In this document: one piece after another, positions 13,369-23,265 of the stretch
How the letters are laid out: each line of letters starts with the position of its first letter
Position numbering within the stretch: the first letter of the stretch is position 1
Source of the DNA: Chlorobiota bacterium
Lineage (GTDB): Bacteria > Bacteroidota > Bacteroidia > Bacteroidales > JAADGE01
Length of the DNA: 41,293 bases
Assembly (NCBI GenBank): GCA_013152535.1
Contig: JAADGE010000074.1
Span: 1-41,293, forward strand
Direction of reading: 5' to 3'
Notes under the pieces: generated by a model
Told to the model about the DNA's origin: nothing
The model's input: only the letters and a program-made list of their open reading frames with translations
Databases searched by the model: none
Program-made: the position numbers and the translations under genes

Positions 13369-14781
13369 TTATGAAAATAACGTATTTCTTTCTGTATCTA
13401 ATCTTAAAAATAAAAATAAAAAGATTGAAAATGCAAACAGAGAAGATCCTCCGTAGCTGAAAAACGGCAGAGGTATTCCTATAACTGGTGCTAAACCGAT
13501 TGTCATAGCAATATTAACGGCATAATGAAAAAATAATATCGATGCCAAAGAATAACCGAAAATTCGGGAATAAACAGATTTCTGCCGTTCAGCAATTTTT
13601 ATTATCCTGAAAAGCAGAATTGTAAAAATTATAATAACACCGGATGCTCCGACAAATCCCCATTCTTCACCAACCGTACAAAAAATAAAATCGGTATCCT
13701 GTTCAGGTACAAAATTAAACTTTGTTTGTGTTCCTTTTAAATAACCCTTTCCGAAAAAACCTCCGGAACCTATCGCAATTTTAGATTGATGAACATTATA
13801 CCCTACACCCGTAATATCTTTTTTGATACCGAACAAAACATTAATCCGAGTTCGTTGATGTTCTTTTAAAACATGATTAAAAACGTAATCAGTAGAATAT
13901 GCAGATCCTATATAAAACAGCAAAATCAACGGTATAAATAATTGAATTATTTTCCTCTTATTGAATGTTCTTATTATTTTAAATACGGCAACAATTAAAA
14001 CTGAAAAGCTTAAAACCATATTTGCAGGAATATTTCGACGGGTAAATACCACATAAATAAATCCTAGTAAACTTATTCCGGTAATTAATAATGCAGCATT
14101 CAGCGTTTCCTTTTTGTTCCCGGTTAAAATAAAATAAACAATAAGAGCAGTTATAATTAACAGTACTATTAAAGCATTTAGGCTTATAAAAAAGAATGCA
14201 ATAAAAACCAGTATTTCAACAAAAATAATCAATAATATATAAAAAGGTAAACCCTGACGATACAAAACAAATATAAATGAAGCGAACACTAAGGCAGAAC
14301 CGGCATCACCCTGTAACAAAATTAAGAAAGCCGGAAATCCGATTATCAGAAATGAAATAATAAAATCTCTGAATCGGGACAAGAATTTAAACCCCTCTTT
14401 TCCGGCAAATTTTGCTATTGCCAATGCCGTGGCAAGTTTTGCAAATTCAGCAGGTTGCAACTTAAAACTTCCGATAATAAACCACGAACGCGAGCCTCCT
14501 GTTTTATCTCCTATAAATAAAACCAATACTAAAAGTAACACAATAAAGCCGTAGATATAGTAAGAAATTGTAGGTATAATATGAATTTCTAAAAATAAAA
14601 TACCTATTAAAAACAGGACATTAATAAATATCATAATCAATTCCTTTCCGTAGCGCGAAGAAAAACTAAAATCACTCCCGTTATATGACGAAGAATAGAT
14701 ATTCATCCACCCGGCAATAACGAGTATAAAATACAGCGATAAAGTGATTAAATCAATATTTCCTAAAACTTTTGATTTCAT
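13369..14781 (-). CDS. rodA: RodA, SEDS peptidoglycan glycosyltransferase
   Basis: A 470-residue polytopic SEDS-family protein that polymerises lipid II during cell elongation together with PBP2. It has about ten or more membrane helices. The family motifs are GGSRSWFIIGSFKLQPAEFAK (about 95-115), the long loop with GVGYNVHQSKIAIGSGGFFGKGY and GTQTKFNFVPEQDTDFIFCTVGEEWG (about 350-375), and the C-terminal GIPLPFFSYGGSS. It is somewhat longer than E. coli RodA because of extra helices in the middle (about 175-290). It is third in the mreD-mrdA-rodA operon, 45 bp after mrdA. Confidence 0.92.
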   Translation of the reverse strand: MKSKVLGNIDLITLSLYFILVIAGWMNIYSSSYNGSDFSFSSRYGKELIMIFINVLFLIGILFLEIHIIPTISYYIYGFIVLLLVLVLFIGDKTGGSRSWFIIGSFKLQPAEFAKLATALAIAKFAGKEGFKFLSRFRDFIISFLIIGFPAFLILLQGDAGSALVFASFIFVLYRQGLPFYILLIIFVEILVFIAFFFISLNALIVLLIITALIVYFILTGNKKETLNAALLITGISLLGFIYVVFTRRNIPANMVLSFSVLIVAVFKIIRTFNKRKIIQLFIPLILLFYIGSAYSTDYVFNHVLKEHQRTRINVLFGIKKDITGVGYNVHQSKIAIGSGGFFGKGYLKGTQTKFNFVPEQDTDFIFCTVGEEWGFVGASGVIIIFTILLFRIIKIAERQKSVYSRIFGYSLASILFFHYAVNIAMTIGLAPVIGIPLPFFSYGGSSLFAFSIFLFLFLRLDTERNTLFS

Positions 14782-14826
14782 ATTAATTAACTGATATACA
14801 CATTAATGTATAATTCATTTTTAATT

Positions 14827-16611
14827 TTACTTCACTAATTTTGCTTCACTGATTCTTTTTACCAGCCAAGGTCTTGAAACAGAATCTGTTAAATATTTCT
14901 CAATCATCATGCTTGCAATCGGTGCTGCCCAAGTTGAACCGAAACCTGCATTTTCGACATATACCGACACAGCAATTTTCGGATTATCTTTAGGAGCAAA
15001 AGCTATAAAAATTGAATGATCTTTACCATGCGGATTTTGTGCCGTTCCGGTTTTTCCGCAAATATCTAATCCCGGAACATAAGCCGACACACCGGTTCCT
15101 TCAGTTACAACTGCTTCCATGGCATCAATAACAGGCTTAAAATACTTTTTATCAACTTTTGAATAATGCTTTTCTTTATATTTTTCATCAATTCCTTTAT
15201 TTTCAATGTCTTTTACAATATGCGGAATAATATAATATCCCCTGTTTGCAATAACAGCCGTTGCATTTGCTGTTTGCAGAGGTGTAAATCCAAGCTCTCC
15301 CTGCCCTATTGCTAATGATATTATCGTATTATAATTCCAATGACCTTTTCCGTAATAGCGGTCAAAATATTTATGAGAATACAAAATTCCCCGTTTCTCA
15401 AAATCTAAATCTGTTCCTAATTGTGTTGCCAAACCAAAAGATTTCACATAGGTTCTCCAATCTTCATATGCATCGGCAAATGACTCAAAATTTTTATCAG
15501 CAATAATACGCTTATACACATTGCAAAAATAAGCATTACTGGATAATTGAATTGATTTCCTGAAACTTACCGCACCGCTGACATGGTCTTTAACAATATG
15601 AGTTCCGGCATCATAACCGTTTACAACAAAAACAGTTCTGTCGGTAATTAACCCTTTTTGCATAGCAATTAATGCATTAATCGGCTTAAAAGTTGAACCG
15701 GGAGGATACATTGAACGCAAAGCTCGGTTAAAAATAGGTTTATATTTTTGATGTTCAATTCTTCTGTAATTTTCGGCTAATTTTTTTCCTATAAACAAAT
15801 TCGGATCATATGTAGGACTTGTAATTAAAGCTAAAATTTCACCTGTAGACGGCTCAATTGCAACAATACTGCCAATTTTATTTTGCATCAGAAATTCACC
15901 GAACTTTTGCAAATCTATATCTAATGACGAGATAATATTTTTCCCGGCAACAGCAGATTTATTATATTTTCCGTTTTTATATGAACTTTGAATACGCCCT
16001 AAAACATCAACCATATAAATTTCAGTTCCTTTTTTCCCTCTCAAATCTTTTTCATAAATTTTTTCGATTCCGCTTTTTCCGATATAATCGCCCGATTGAT
16101 AATAAGAATCGCTTTTTAAATCATTGACATTAACTTCACCGAGATATCCGAGTACATGAGCTGCAACCGGATACGGATAAGTTCTTAACGAGCGTTTTTC
16201 AATAAAAAAGTCCGGATATTTGTATAAACTTTCGGCAATATGTGCAAATTCTTTTGCATTTATTTGCTTCTTTAACAATATGGGTTTATAAGAATATTTT
16301 TTTTTCTTAAATACTGAAATTAATTCAGATTTGGAAATACCGGTTAATTTACAGAAAGAAAGTGTATCAAAAGGTGCAACACTTCTCGGAACAACTTTTA
16401 AATCGTAGGTACTTTGATTTGAAATAATGATTTTTCCGTTTCTGTCAAAAACAGAACCTCTTGAAGGATAAATTGTTACATGCCTTAAAGTATTATTCTC
16501 CGCTGATAATTTATAGGAATCATCAATCACTTGAATATAAAATAACTTGGCAATAAAAATTAAAGCCGTTGCAGCAAAAATAAGACTTATAATTAAACGT
16601 TTTGTTTTCAA
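14827..16611 (-). CDS. mrdA: Penicillin-binding protein 2, elongation-specific transpeptidase
   Basis: A 594-residue class B PBP. An N-terminal membrane anchor (residues about 7-28) precedes the pedestal domain with YPSRGSVFDRNGKII and RTYPYPVAAHVLGYLGEV. The transpeptidase domain has STFK (S306-K309), SSN (357-359) and KTG (520-522). It cross-links side-wall peptidoglycan with RodA. It overlaps mreD by 4 bp (ATGA-type overlap), a sign of coupled translation, and is followed by rodA. Length and motif spacing are normal. Confidence 0.93.
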   Translation of the reverse strand: MKTKRLIISLIFAATALIFIAKLFYIQVIDDSYKLSAENNTLRHVTIYPSRGSVFDRNGKIIISNQSTYDLKVVPRSVAPFDTLSFCKLTGISKSELISVFKKKKYSYKPILLKKQINAKEFAHIAESLYKYPDFFIEKRSLRTYPYPVAAHVLGYLGEVNVNDLKSDSYYQSGDYIGKSGIEKIYEKDLRGKKGTEIYMVDVLGRIQSSYKNGKYNKSAVAGKNIISSLDIDLQKFGEFLMQNKIGSIVAIEPSTGEILALITSPTYDPNLFIGKKLAENYRRIEHQKYKPIFNRALRSMYPPGSTFKPINALIAMQKGLITDRTVFVVNGYDAGTHIVKDHVSGAVSFRKSIQLSSNAYFCNVYKRIIADKNFESFADAYEDWRTYVKSFGLATQLGTDLDFEKRGILYSHKYFDRYYGKGHWNYNTIISLAIGQGELGFTPLQTANATAVIANRGYYIIPHIVKDIENKGIDEKYKEKHYSKVDKKYFKPVIDAMEAVVTEGTGVSAYVPGLDICGKTGTAQNPHGKDHSIFIAFAPKDNPKIAVSVYVENAGFGSTWAAPIASMMIEKYLTDSVSRPWLVKRISEAKLVK

Positions 16612-17126
16612 TTATTTTTTTTTCCGAATAAAAATTGACTTAAAAAGATTAGAATTAACACTAAAATTGTTGATATAAAAGCTTTATATAAACTCAAAAA
16701 GAAATCTGAGAAACTGAATTTAAGGAAAAGCCGATACGTCAAACTGTGAATAAAGACCAGAATTGTACTGTATTTTAAAAACCATAAAAAACCGTAATGA
16801 TTAACTCCGGGTGCCGAATCCGGCAGATATCCGTCGCGCGGATTTAAAATTTTTAATACCAAAGGACGAAAAAATGCAACAACAAGAAGAGATGCCGCAT
16901 TTACACCGCCGGTATCGGCAAACATATCCATTGATATGCCCATAAGAAATGCACTTACAAGAAGTAACCAAGCCGGAGTTTCAAATGGTAAAACCAATAT
17001 TAATAAAACATAAAAATTTGGATTAATCCCGAATTTAGTCAACGAAATATTATTCATCAAAAAAACTTGCAAAAATATCAACAACAGGAATAATCCCGTA
17101 TTCTTTAATAAAACATTCGGTGTCAA
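16608..17126 (-). CDS. mreD: MreD, rod-shape-determining membrane protein
   Basis: A 172-residue MreD-family protein with about five membrane segments and the family-typical PNFYVLLILVLPF and GISMDMFADTGGVNAASLL. It is part of the elongasome with MreB, MreC, PBP2 and RodA. The start is TTG at 17124-17126. No in-frame ATG or GTG exists between the upstream stop and this point, and a TATCTTTG -7 box sits 24 nt upstream, so TTG fits. Bacteroidota usually have mreB and mreC directly in front; here a LytTR response-regulator gene is upstream instead. Confidence 0.85.
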   Translation of the reverse strand: MTPNVLLKNTGLFLLLIFLQVFLMNNISLTKFGINPNFYVLLILVLPFETPAWLLLVSAFLMGISMDMFADTGGVNAASLLVVAFFRPLVLKILNPRDGYLPDSAPGVNHYGFLWFLKYSTILVFIHSLTYRLFLKFSFSDFFLSLYKAFISTILVLILIFLSQFLFGKKNN

Positions 17127-17149
17127 AACAAAACTGTTAAAATGAACGT

Positions 17150-17157
17150 CAAAGATA
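17150..17157 (-). promoter_or_regulatory. -7 box of the mreD-mrdA-rodA operon
   Basis: The minus strand reads TATCTTTG (TAnnTTTG) between the response-regulator stop and the mreD TTG start, predicting a leader of about 17 nt. No clear -33 TTTG was seen. Confidence 0.45.
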
Positions 17158-17173
17158 AAGAATATTTCTCACA

Positions 17174-17935
17174 CTATTCTATCCACTTTTTAAATTTATT
17201 GACTTTTTCTCTGCTTACAATTATTTCTTCTTCGGAATAATTCTGCAAATTGATTTTTAAACGGCTGTTTGAATAAGCCGTAATGTCTTTTACAGCATTA
17301 ATATTTATAATAAATTTTCGATTTACTCTGAAAAAAATTTCCGGATTTACAAGATTCTCAATTCGATCTAAAGAAAAATCCGTCAGATAGCTTCTTTTTT
17401 CACGGGTAAAAATATAACTTGCTTTTTCCGAACTGTAAAAACATATAATATCTGTTGTTTCAATCAGTTTTATATAATTCCCTGCTTTTATCGTAAATCT
17501 TTCTTTGTATTTTTTTGTAAGCATGCTGAGAACTTCCTGAATTTGATTACTCTGAAAAACAGTACCTGCTGATGTTTCTCCGTTGTGTTTTTTAAATTTA
17601 TTTAAAGCATTTGAAAGTTCCTCAAAATCAAATGGTTTCAACAAATAATCAATACTGTTTACTTTAAAAGCTTTTATAGCATACGCATCGTAAGCCGTTG
17701 TAAAAATAATCGGACATGCCGGCTTAATTTGTTCAAAAATCTCAAAGCTCAGTCCGTCACCAAGTTGAATATCCGACAAAATTAAATCAGGTTCGGGGTT
17801 TTTGAGCAACCATTCAGTTGCATCTTTTACAGATTGAATTTTTGCCGCAATGTTAATTTTCTCATCATATTGATGAATTAAGTCTGCAAGTCTTTTTACG
17901 GCAAGCGGTTCGTCTTCTATTATTATAACGGTCAT
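17174..17935 (-). CDS. LytTR-family response regulator (system 1)
   Basis: A 253-residue regulator. The receiver domain has the acidic pair EDE (7-9), phospho-acceptor D55 (LILSDIQLG), T80 and K100 (YLLKPF). The C-terminal LytTR DNA-binding domain (about 150-253) contains FFRVNRKFIININAVKDI and the closing VSREKVNKFKKWIE. It is the partner of the LytS-like kinase encoded 24 bp upstream. LytTR proteins bind short direct repeats; targets may include the adjacent TonB-receptor operon, but no site was identified. Confidence 0.9.
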   Translation of the reverse strand: MTVIIIEDEPLAVKRLADLIHQYDEKINIAAKIQSVKDATEWLLKNPEPDLILSDIQLGDGLSFEIFEQIKPACPIIFTTAYDAYAIKAFKVNSIDYLLKPFDFEELSNALNKFKKHNGETSAGTVFQSNQIQEVLSMLTKKYKERFTIKAGNYIKLIETTDIICFYSSEKASYIFTREKRSYLTDFSLDRIENLVNPEIFFRVNRKFIININAVKDITAYSNSRLKINLQNYSEEEIIVSREKVNKFKKWIE

Positions 17936-17959
17936 TTTTTATACGGTTGTTTTAAATCT

Positions 17960-18988
17960 TTATTTTTTTATTTCCGATAAAGGCAGTTTTACAATAAAAC
18001 TTTTGCTGTTCTTTTCAACAATAACCTCTTTGTCTGTCAAATAACTGTATCTTTTTTTAATATTTTCCAGTCCGATTTGCAACGAATCTTCATTAGTTTT
18101 TTTAATTTGCAAATTATTCTTAACAATAATATAGCCGTCGGAAATTGAAATATCAATTTGTAATGGTTGTTCTTCCGAAATGATATTGTGTTTTATTGCA
18201 TTTTCTGTTAACATTTGCAAAGATAAAGGTACAATTGAATAATTATATTCGGAAACTGTAATATTTACTTTTAAATTAGTTCCGAATCTGATTTGATGCA
18301 AATAAAGATAAGCCTCAACAAATTTCAATTCTGTTTGTAAATCAACAATTTGTTTATCTTTATGTTCTAACAAGTAACGATACACCTCCGCTAAGGTTTT
18401 AATGTATTTAACCGCATCTTTATTTTCAGAAACAAGACTTGTAAGAACATTCAAACTGTTAAAAAGAAAATGCGGATTTACCTGATTTTTTAAAGTTGCA
18501 TATTCTAATTCAAGAATATTTCGTTTAAGTTCTTCTTCTCTTACAATTGCTTTCTTCAACTCCTCAAAAAAACCGATACCGTAAAACGTAAATGTAATCA
18601 GAAAAGTTATTACAAGTAATAATACAACAAATTTTACGGAAATTGTATAAGTTGCAAATGTCGCACCTTGGAAAATAACACTTAACATAAAATCTGCCGA
18701 AATAATTACAATTGAGGAATAAATCAAAGACAATAATACACCGACAATTAATCTTTTTAAAGAATTTTTTTGCCAGGGAAGTTTCTTATTCAGCACTTTT
18801 GCAATATAGCCGTTTCCTATTGCCAACGGCAGTCCGTAAGCCAACGAATACGACATACTAATCATAAAATGATTACGCAGAGTATCAAAATCCGTAAAAA
18901 ACAGCAACATAATAATAAAACCGAGTAGTAAAGTCAACAGAAAATAGAGAATTCCTTTAATAATATTTTTTTTATTTATATTTTTCAT
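17960..18988 (-). CDS. LytS/YehU-like sensor histidine kinase (system 1)
   Basis: A 342-residue membrane kinase. It has four membrane segments in the first 145 residues (about 12-32, 40-62, 80-103, 117-140), then the His_kinase (PF06580-type) dimerisation motif KNQVNPHFLFNSLN with H173. The HATPase segment follows, with the N-box-like LTENAIKHN and G-box IGLENIKKRY. No separate sensor domain is visible, so the membrane part probably senses the signal. The downstream response regulator is 24 bp away. The gene is separated from the TPR gene upstream by a hairpin terminator (19025-19050). Confidence 0.88.
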   Translation of the reverse strand: MKNINKKNIIKGILYFLLTLLLGFIIMLLFFTDFDTLRNHFMISMSYSLAYGLPLAIGNGYIAKVLNKKLPWQKNSLKRLIVGVLLSLIYSSIVIISADFMLSVIFQGATFATYTISVKFVVLLLVITFLITFTFYGIGFFEELKKAIVREEELKRNILELEYATLKNQVNPHFLFNSLNVLTSLVSENKDAVKYIKTLAEVYRYLLEHKDKQIVDLQTELKFVEAYLYLHQIRFGTNLKVNITVSEYNYSIVPLSLQMLTENAIKHNIISEEQPLQIDISISDGYIIVKNNLQIKKTNEDSLQIGLENIKKRYSYLTDKEVIVEKNSKSFIVKLPLSEIKK

Positions 18989-19024
18989 GATATTATTTTT
19001 TTTGTTTTTAATTTTAAAGAATTA

Positions 19025-19050
19025 AAGAGGCAATACCCAAATTGCCTCTT
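19025..19050 (-). terminator. Terminator after the TonB-receptor/TPR operon
   Basis: AAGAGGCAAT pairs perfectly with ATTGCCTCTT around a 6-nt loop, 13 nt after the TPR gene stop. It separates that operon from the kinase gene. Confidence 0.6.
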
Positions 19051-19062
19051 ATGGTATAATAT

Positions 19063-19704
19063 TTATTTAAGGCAATATTGAAGGTTTCGCTCATTACTTT
19101 CTTTTCCCCAATTCGGCATCAATTCATTTGAAAGCGTAAATTTATCATATTTTTCTTTTGCTTTTTGAAAATACGGTAAAGCTTTTTCTTTGCCTCCGCC
19201 GTACATTTTAGGCGTATGCAAAATATTAGTTGCCCGCAAATAATAAATTCTCGGATTATCGGGATTTAATACAGATGCTTCGTTGAAAGATTTTTCTGCC
19301 AGCATCGAATATTTTTGTCCTCGAGTCATCGGAGATACGCTTATTCTTGCCTGATGCAGCATGCCCTGTAAAACATACAGTTCATCTTCTTTATCAATGA
19401 TTTTAAAAGCTTTGTCGATTGATTTTTGAGCATCATCAAGAAAAGCATCTTTTTCAGCAGGATTTTTATCAGCATAACTCATCAATATCTTTGAAAAAGC
19501 AACGTAATACAAAGGCAACCACTTATCGTTTTCTTTAACGGCAACCATTTCAAATGAATTGGCAACTTTCTGATAATCAGCTATTTTTTTGGCTGCATAC
19601 AATGAATCGATATTTTTTTTCATTGTTTTTTCATACATAGAATCTTGTCCGAATACGCTTGTAACAATCAAGCTTAAAACTAATGTTAATGTTATTTTAT
19701 TCAT
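19063..19704 (-). CDS. Exported TPR-like protein
   Basis: A 213-residue protein with a signal peptide (MNKITLTLVLSLIVTSVFGQ). Its helical repeats recall tetratricopeptide motifs: KIADYQKVANSFEMVAVKEN, DAQKSIDKAFKIIDKEDELY, AEKSFNEASVLNPDNPRIYY and YFQKAKEKYDKF. It is probably periplasmic. It follows the TonB-dependent receptor by 33 bp and is terminated by a hairpin, so it is the second gene of that operon and may assist receptor function or substrate handling. The specific role is unknown. Confidence 0.7.
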   Translation of the reverse strand: MNKITLTLVLSLIVTSVFGQDSMYEKTMKKNIDSLYAAKKIADYQKVANSFEMVAVKENDKWLPLYYVAFSKILMSYADKNPAEKDAFLDDAQKSIDKAFKIIDKEDELYVLQGMLHQARISVSPMTRGQKYSMLAEKSFNEASVLNPDNPRIYYLRATNILHTPKMYGGGKEKALPYFQKAKEKYDKFTLSNELMPNWGKESNERNLQYCLK

Positions 19705-19737
19705 CTTTTAAAATTTAAATGTTTATAAAAATTATAT

Positions 19738-21882
19738 TTATTTATTGAATTTTATAATTATTGCAATTACGGCAAAACGTTTAGCTGCCGGTTTTATCGG
19801 ATACCCTTCATAATAATTATTGTCATTCGGTTTAATATCATATCGATATCCGTAGATTTTATCGGATCCGAGAATATTATTTACAGAAAAATGAATAACA
19901 ATTGAACTTCCGAACCATTCGGTTAAATAACTGGCATTACAACTCAGGTCATTAATTGCCTTTGTTCTGTCTGAAAGAAATACGGAATTATTCGGATTAT
20001 AATATGGTCTGCCGCTTGAATACGAATAGGTAAAACCGATATAAGTCGTTAGTTTTTCAAGCCATCGATTATACACACATACAAAATTATGCTTCGAGCT
20101 GAAAATCGGTGCCGCAGCATCTTTATAATTTAAATAATCTCTTTGGGTGTCTGAATAGGAATATGAAATTCGATACACTGTTTTTCTGAATGTTTTTTTA
20201 TCTTGCCAGAAAACATCTAATCCTTGAGCATACCCGTACCCTTTATTATTGTATGATGATTTTATCGGTGAATTTAAAATGGTGTATTTAACCAAATCTT
20301 TATAATTTTTATAGTAGGCTTCAAGCCTGAAAGTTCTGTTATGTGCGGCATATTGCCAATTTGCAATGTAGTGAACTGCTTTTTCGGGTTTCAGATTATG
20401 ATTAAACTTTAAAAAGTCATTTTGTGCTGTTTGAAAAAAAGTTCCGTAAGCCACGGAAAACTGACTGAACGTGCCGGTTTTTAAAGCCAAAGAAACACGC
20501 GGAGACATATTTCCGTTTTTTGAAATTGTTGAATATTCACAGCGTCCGCCTATGCGTGCAGCAAATTTACTTGTCAGTTTCAATTCTGTTTCTGCAAACG
20601 ATGCGTAAATTGTATTTTTAAAATTTGAATTAAATATATTGTTCAACTGTGCTTCAAAATAATTTTGATTATAATCAGATGCAAAAACTTCAGATCCGAA
20701 CTTTATGTCAATATGCTCATTCAAAAAATATTTAAAATCTAATTTTGATTGCCAAAGGTTTTCTTTTGTTTTCACATTATTCTTATTTAAATCTATGTCG
20801 TCAAAATTTGTGTTAAAGGCAATTCCTAATTTCATTTTCAAATGAGGTGAAAACATATCGGTATAAACCGTATTAACATAGGCGTTTTTAATATTCAAAT
20901 TTATAAGTTGTTTCGTTCCGACCTCATAATTATGATAGGCAAGTCGGCTTTCGGAAGCAGTTCCGGAAACGAAGGTTTTAAGCATTCCGGTTTTACCTGT
21001 TTTTTGTTTAAAAATAAGATTTCCGTTGTAACTTTCAGGTGGTTTTTTCCAATCAACGTCTTGCTTTATAATGTTATAATAAGGTGCAAGATTTTGATAA
21101 TCAAATGATAATGAAAGTGATGCGTCATTCCGTACATTGGTATGAGAAACACCGGCTCCGACAGAAAGTAAAGTAATTTCTGTTTTATCCTGATTAGCAA
21201 TTCCTTTGGTATTAAGGAGTAAAATTGAAGATAATACCTGCCCGTATTCTGCTGAATAACCGCCGGTACTAAAAACTGTTTCGCCGAACAGAAAAGGTGA
21301 AAAGCGACTTCGTGAAGGTAAATTCGGCATACTTGCGGAATAAGGATTTTGCACAAGCATTCCGTCAATAAAAGTTTTTGTTTCGTAACCGTCACCGCCT
21401 CTAACAAATAAACCGCCTTTTTCACCTACTTTTTGCGTTCCGGGCATGGTATTGTACGCACCGTACAAATCTGCCTCTCCGCTTGCCGTTGTAACAATAT
21501 CCAATGAAGTCATTGTTGCAGATTTTTTCTCATCACTTGCTTCGAATGCACCTGCGGTAATCACAACTGCATTTATATTATTAATGCTTTCGGTAAGTTT
21601 AATATTGAGCTTTGCAGTATTTGAAATTGTACCGACTATCTTTTCAAATGTATTATAACCGATATATTTTGCAACGAGTGTATCGACATTTGATTCATTA
21701 TAATTAAGCGTGAAATTTCCGGCAGTATCAGTTGTTGTTCCCGAATAGGTATTTTTAATATACACATTTGCTCCGGGTATTGCGTTACCCTTCATATCGG
21801 TAACTTTACCTTTTAAAGTTTGTTGAGCACCTGCAAAATTGAAACTTGCAAAACTTAAAATAATAAACAGGATTATTTTCAT
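19738..21882 (-). CDS. TonB-dependent outer-membrane receptor
   Basis: A 714-residue outer-membrane receptor. A signal peptide (MKIILFIILSFASFNFAGAQ) is followed by a carboxypeptidase-regulatory-like domain (LKGKVTDMKGNAIPGANVYI, about 22-105). The plug domain (about 110-215) has GGLFVRGGDGYETKTFIDGM, and the beta-barrel ends in the aromatic/hydrophobic AVIAIIIKFNK. No SusD partner is next to it, which argues against a typical polysaccharide locus. Import of iron chelates, cobalamin or peptides is possible but the substrate cannot be read from the sequence. The start is the ATG at 21880-21882, before the signal peptide; an in-frame ATG 39 bp upstream would add a non-signal extension. Confidence 0.85.
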   Translation of the reverse strand: MKIILFIILSFASFNFAGAQQTLKGKVTDMKGNAIPGANVYIKNTYSGTTTDTAGNFTLNYNESNVDTLVAKYIGYNTFEKIVGTISNTAKLNIKLTESINNINAVVITAGAFEASDEKKSATMTSLDIVTTASGEADLYGAYNTMPGTQKVGEKGGLFVRGGDGYETKTFIDGMLVQNPYSASMPNLPSRSRFSPFLFGETVFSTGGYSAEYGQVLSSILLLNTKGIANQDKTEITLLSVGAGVSHTNVRNDASLSLSFDYQNLAPYYNIIKQDVDWKKPPESYNGNLIFKQKTGKTGMLKTFVSGTASESRLAYHNYEVGTKQLINLNIKNAYVNTVYTDMFSPHLKMKLGIAFNTNFDDIDLNKNNVKTKENLWQSKLDFKYFLNEHIDIKFGSEVFASDYNQNYFEAQLNNIFNSNFKNTIYASFAETELKLTSKFAARIGGRCEYSTISKNGNMSPRVSLALKTGTFSQFSVAYGTFFQTAQNDFLKFNHNLKPEKAVHYIANWQYAAHNRTFRLEAYYKNYKDLVKYTILNSPIKSSYNNKGYGYAQGLDVFWQDKKTFRKTVYRISYSYSDTQRDYLNYKDAAAPIFSSKHNFVCVYNRWLEKLTTYIGFTYSYSSGRPYYNPNNSVFLSDRTKAINDLSCNASYLTEWFGSSIVIHFSVNNILGSDKIYGYRYDIKPNDNNYYEGYPIKPAAKRFAVIAIIIKFNK

Positions 21883-22012
21883 AATTGATTTCTTTGTAAT
21901 TTTGATACAAATATCAATCACAATGAAATCCTGAGAAAAAGAAACTTACTGAATTGTTGAATTATCCGGATGAAACGAAGAATATCCGAACGAATGGTTT
22001 CTTAATCGGAAA

Positions 22013-23140
22013 TTATGCGTAGTTTTTAATTATATTATACAAGGTATCACGTTCAATCGGAGTTCTTTTTACGTCTTTTATTAATTTTACTAAATCCTGA
22101 GTAGTCATCTTCGGGTTTTGGTCCTCGGCACCCGCCATTGAATAAATTTTTGTTGAATCATCAATGGTGCCGTCAATATCGTCAACACCGAAAGAAAGAG
22201 ATAATTGAGCGATGTCTTTCCCGATGCTAGGCCAGTAGGCTTTAATATGCGGAAAATTATCGAGATAAATTCTGGAAACGGCATAATTTCTCAAATCTTC
22301 GATTGAAGTAACTTCGCCGATATAGGATAAACTGTTATTTTCTTTTCTGAATTTAAGCGGAATATAAGTATTAAAACCGCCTGTTTTATCCTGTAATTCT
22401 CTTAATTTTGACATATGATGTACGCGATGCTCATATTTCTCAACATGACCGTATAAAATGGTTGCATTTGAAGGAATTCCAACTTTATGTGCCGTTTCGT
22501 GTATTGTAAGCCACATATCTGTTGATGCTTTTTCGTCACAAATTTCTTTGCGAATATCGGAGTGAAAAATCTCAGCCCCGCCGCCGGGAATAGAGTCCAG
22601 TCCGTACTCTTTTAACTTTTTCAAACCTTCTTCTAAAGATAATTTTGCTTTTTTTATCATATATTCCAGTTCAACAGCCGTAAATGCTTTAATATGAATA
22701 TCAGGAATAATTTCTTTTATTTTTTGCATCATTTCGCCGTAATAGTGCAAATCTCTTTTCGGATGCACCCCGCCGACTATATGCACTTCGGTAACGCCGG
22801 TATTTTTATACGATTTAACTGTTTCTAAAATTTCATCTACACTATACTCCCAAGCTCCCTCCTGCCCTATTTTTCTTACGTAAGAGCAAAACTTACAGTT
22901 ATAAATACATATATTTGTGGGTTCGATATGAAAATTTTTATTAAAATATGTTTTATCTCCGTGTTTTTCTTCTCGAATATGGTTTGCTAAAATTCCCAAA
23001 AAACCGAGTTCTGCTTTTTTATACAATATTAAAGCATCTTCATCGCTTATTCGGTCTTTATCAATAACTTTTTGTGCTATTTTCTGTAAATCAATATCGA
23101 TTGTACTGTTTTTTATTAAAGTTTGTATATTTTCAGTCAT
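22013..23140 (-). CDS. mqnE: Aminofutalosine synthase MqnE (radical SAM)
   Basis: A 375-residue radical SAM enzyme. The cluster motif is CIYNCKFC (C78, C82, C85; CxxxCxxC). Family-typical segments are HIVGGVHPKRDLHYY, DSIPGGGAEIF, ATILYGHVE and YIPLKFRKENN. MqnE joins 3-[(1-carboxyvinyl)oxy]benzoate to SAM-derived adenosyl radical to make aminofutalosine, an early step of the futalosine route to menaquinone. MqnC is the close relative; the GGGAEIF and GHVE context and length favour MqnE. No other mqn gene is in the window. rpmH with its terminator lies upstream, so mqnE is probably transcribed separately. Confidence 0.85.
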   Translation of the reverse strand: MTENIQTLIKNSTIDIDLQKIAQKVIDKDRISDEDALILYKKAELGFLGILANHIREEKHGDKTYFNKNFHIEPTNICIYNCKFCSYVRKIGQEGAWEYSVDEILETVKSYKNTGVTEVHIVGGVHPKRDLHYYGEMMQKIKEIIPDIHIKAFTAVELEYMIKKAKLSLEEGLKKLKEYGLDSIPGGGAEIFHSDIRKEICDEKASTDMWLTIHETAHKVGIPSNATILYGHVEKYEHRVHHMSKLRELQDKTGGFNTYIPLKFRKENNSLSYIGEVTSIEDLRNYAVSRIYLDNFPHIKAYWPSIGKDIAQLSLSFGVDDIDGTIDDSTKIYSMAGAEDQNPKMTTQDLVKLIKDVKRTPIERDTLYNIIKNYA

Positions 23141-23193
23141 TTTTTTATTCTTATTTATACTAATTAAAAATTAGCGGCAATTATAAACAAAAA

Positions 23194-23219
23194 ACCCCTG
23201 ATATAAGAATATCAAGGGT
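23194..23219 (-). terminator. Intrinsic terminator after rpmH
   Basis: ACCCCTGATAT pairs with ATATCAAGGGT (one C:A mismatch) around a 4-nt loop. The minus strand runs from the GGGG arm straight into six Ts, the typical intrinsic terminator form. Confidence 0.75.
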
Positions 23220-23265
23220 ATAAATTATATTTTTGTTCAAAATATTTTTAAAAAGAAAATAACTC

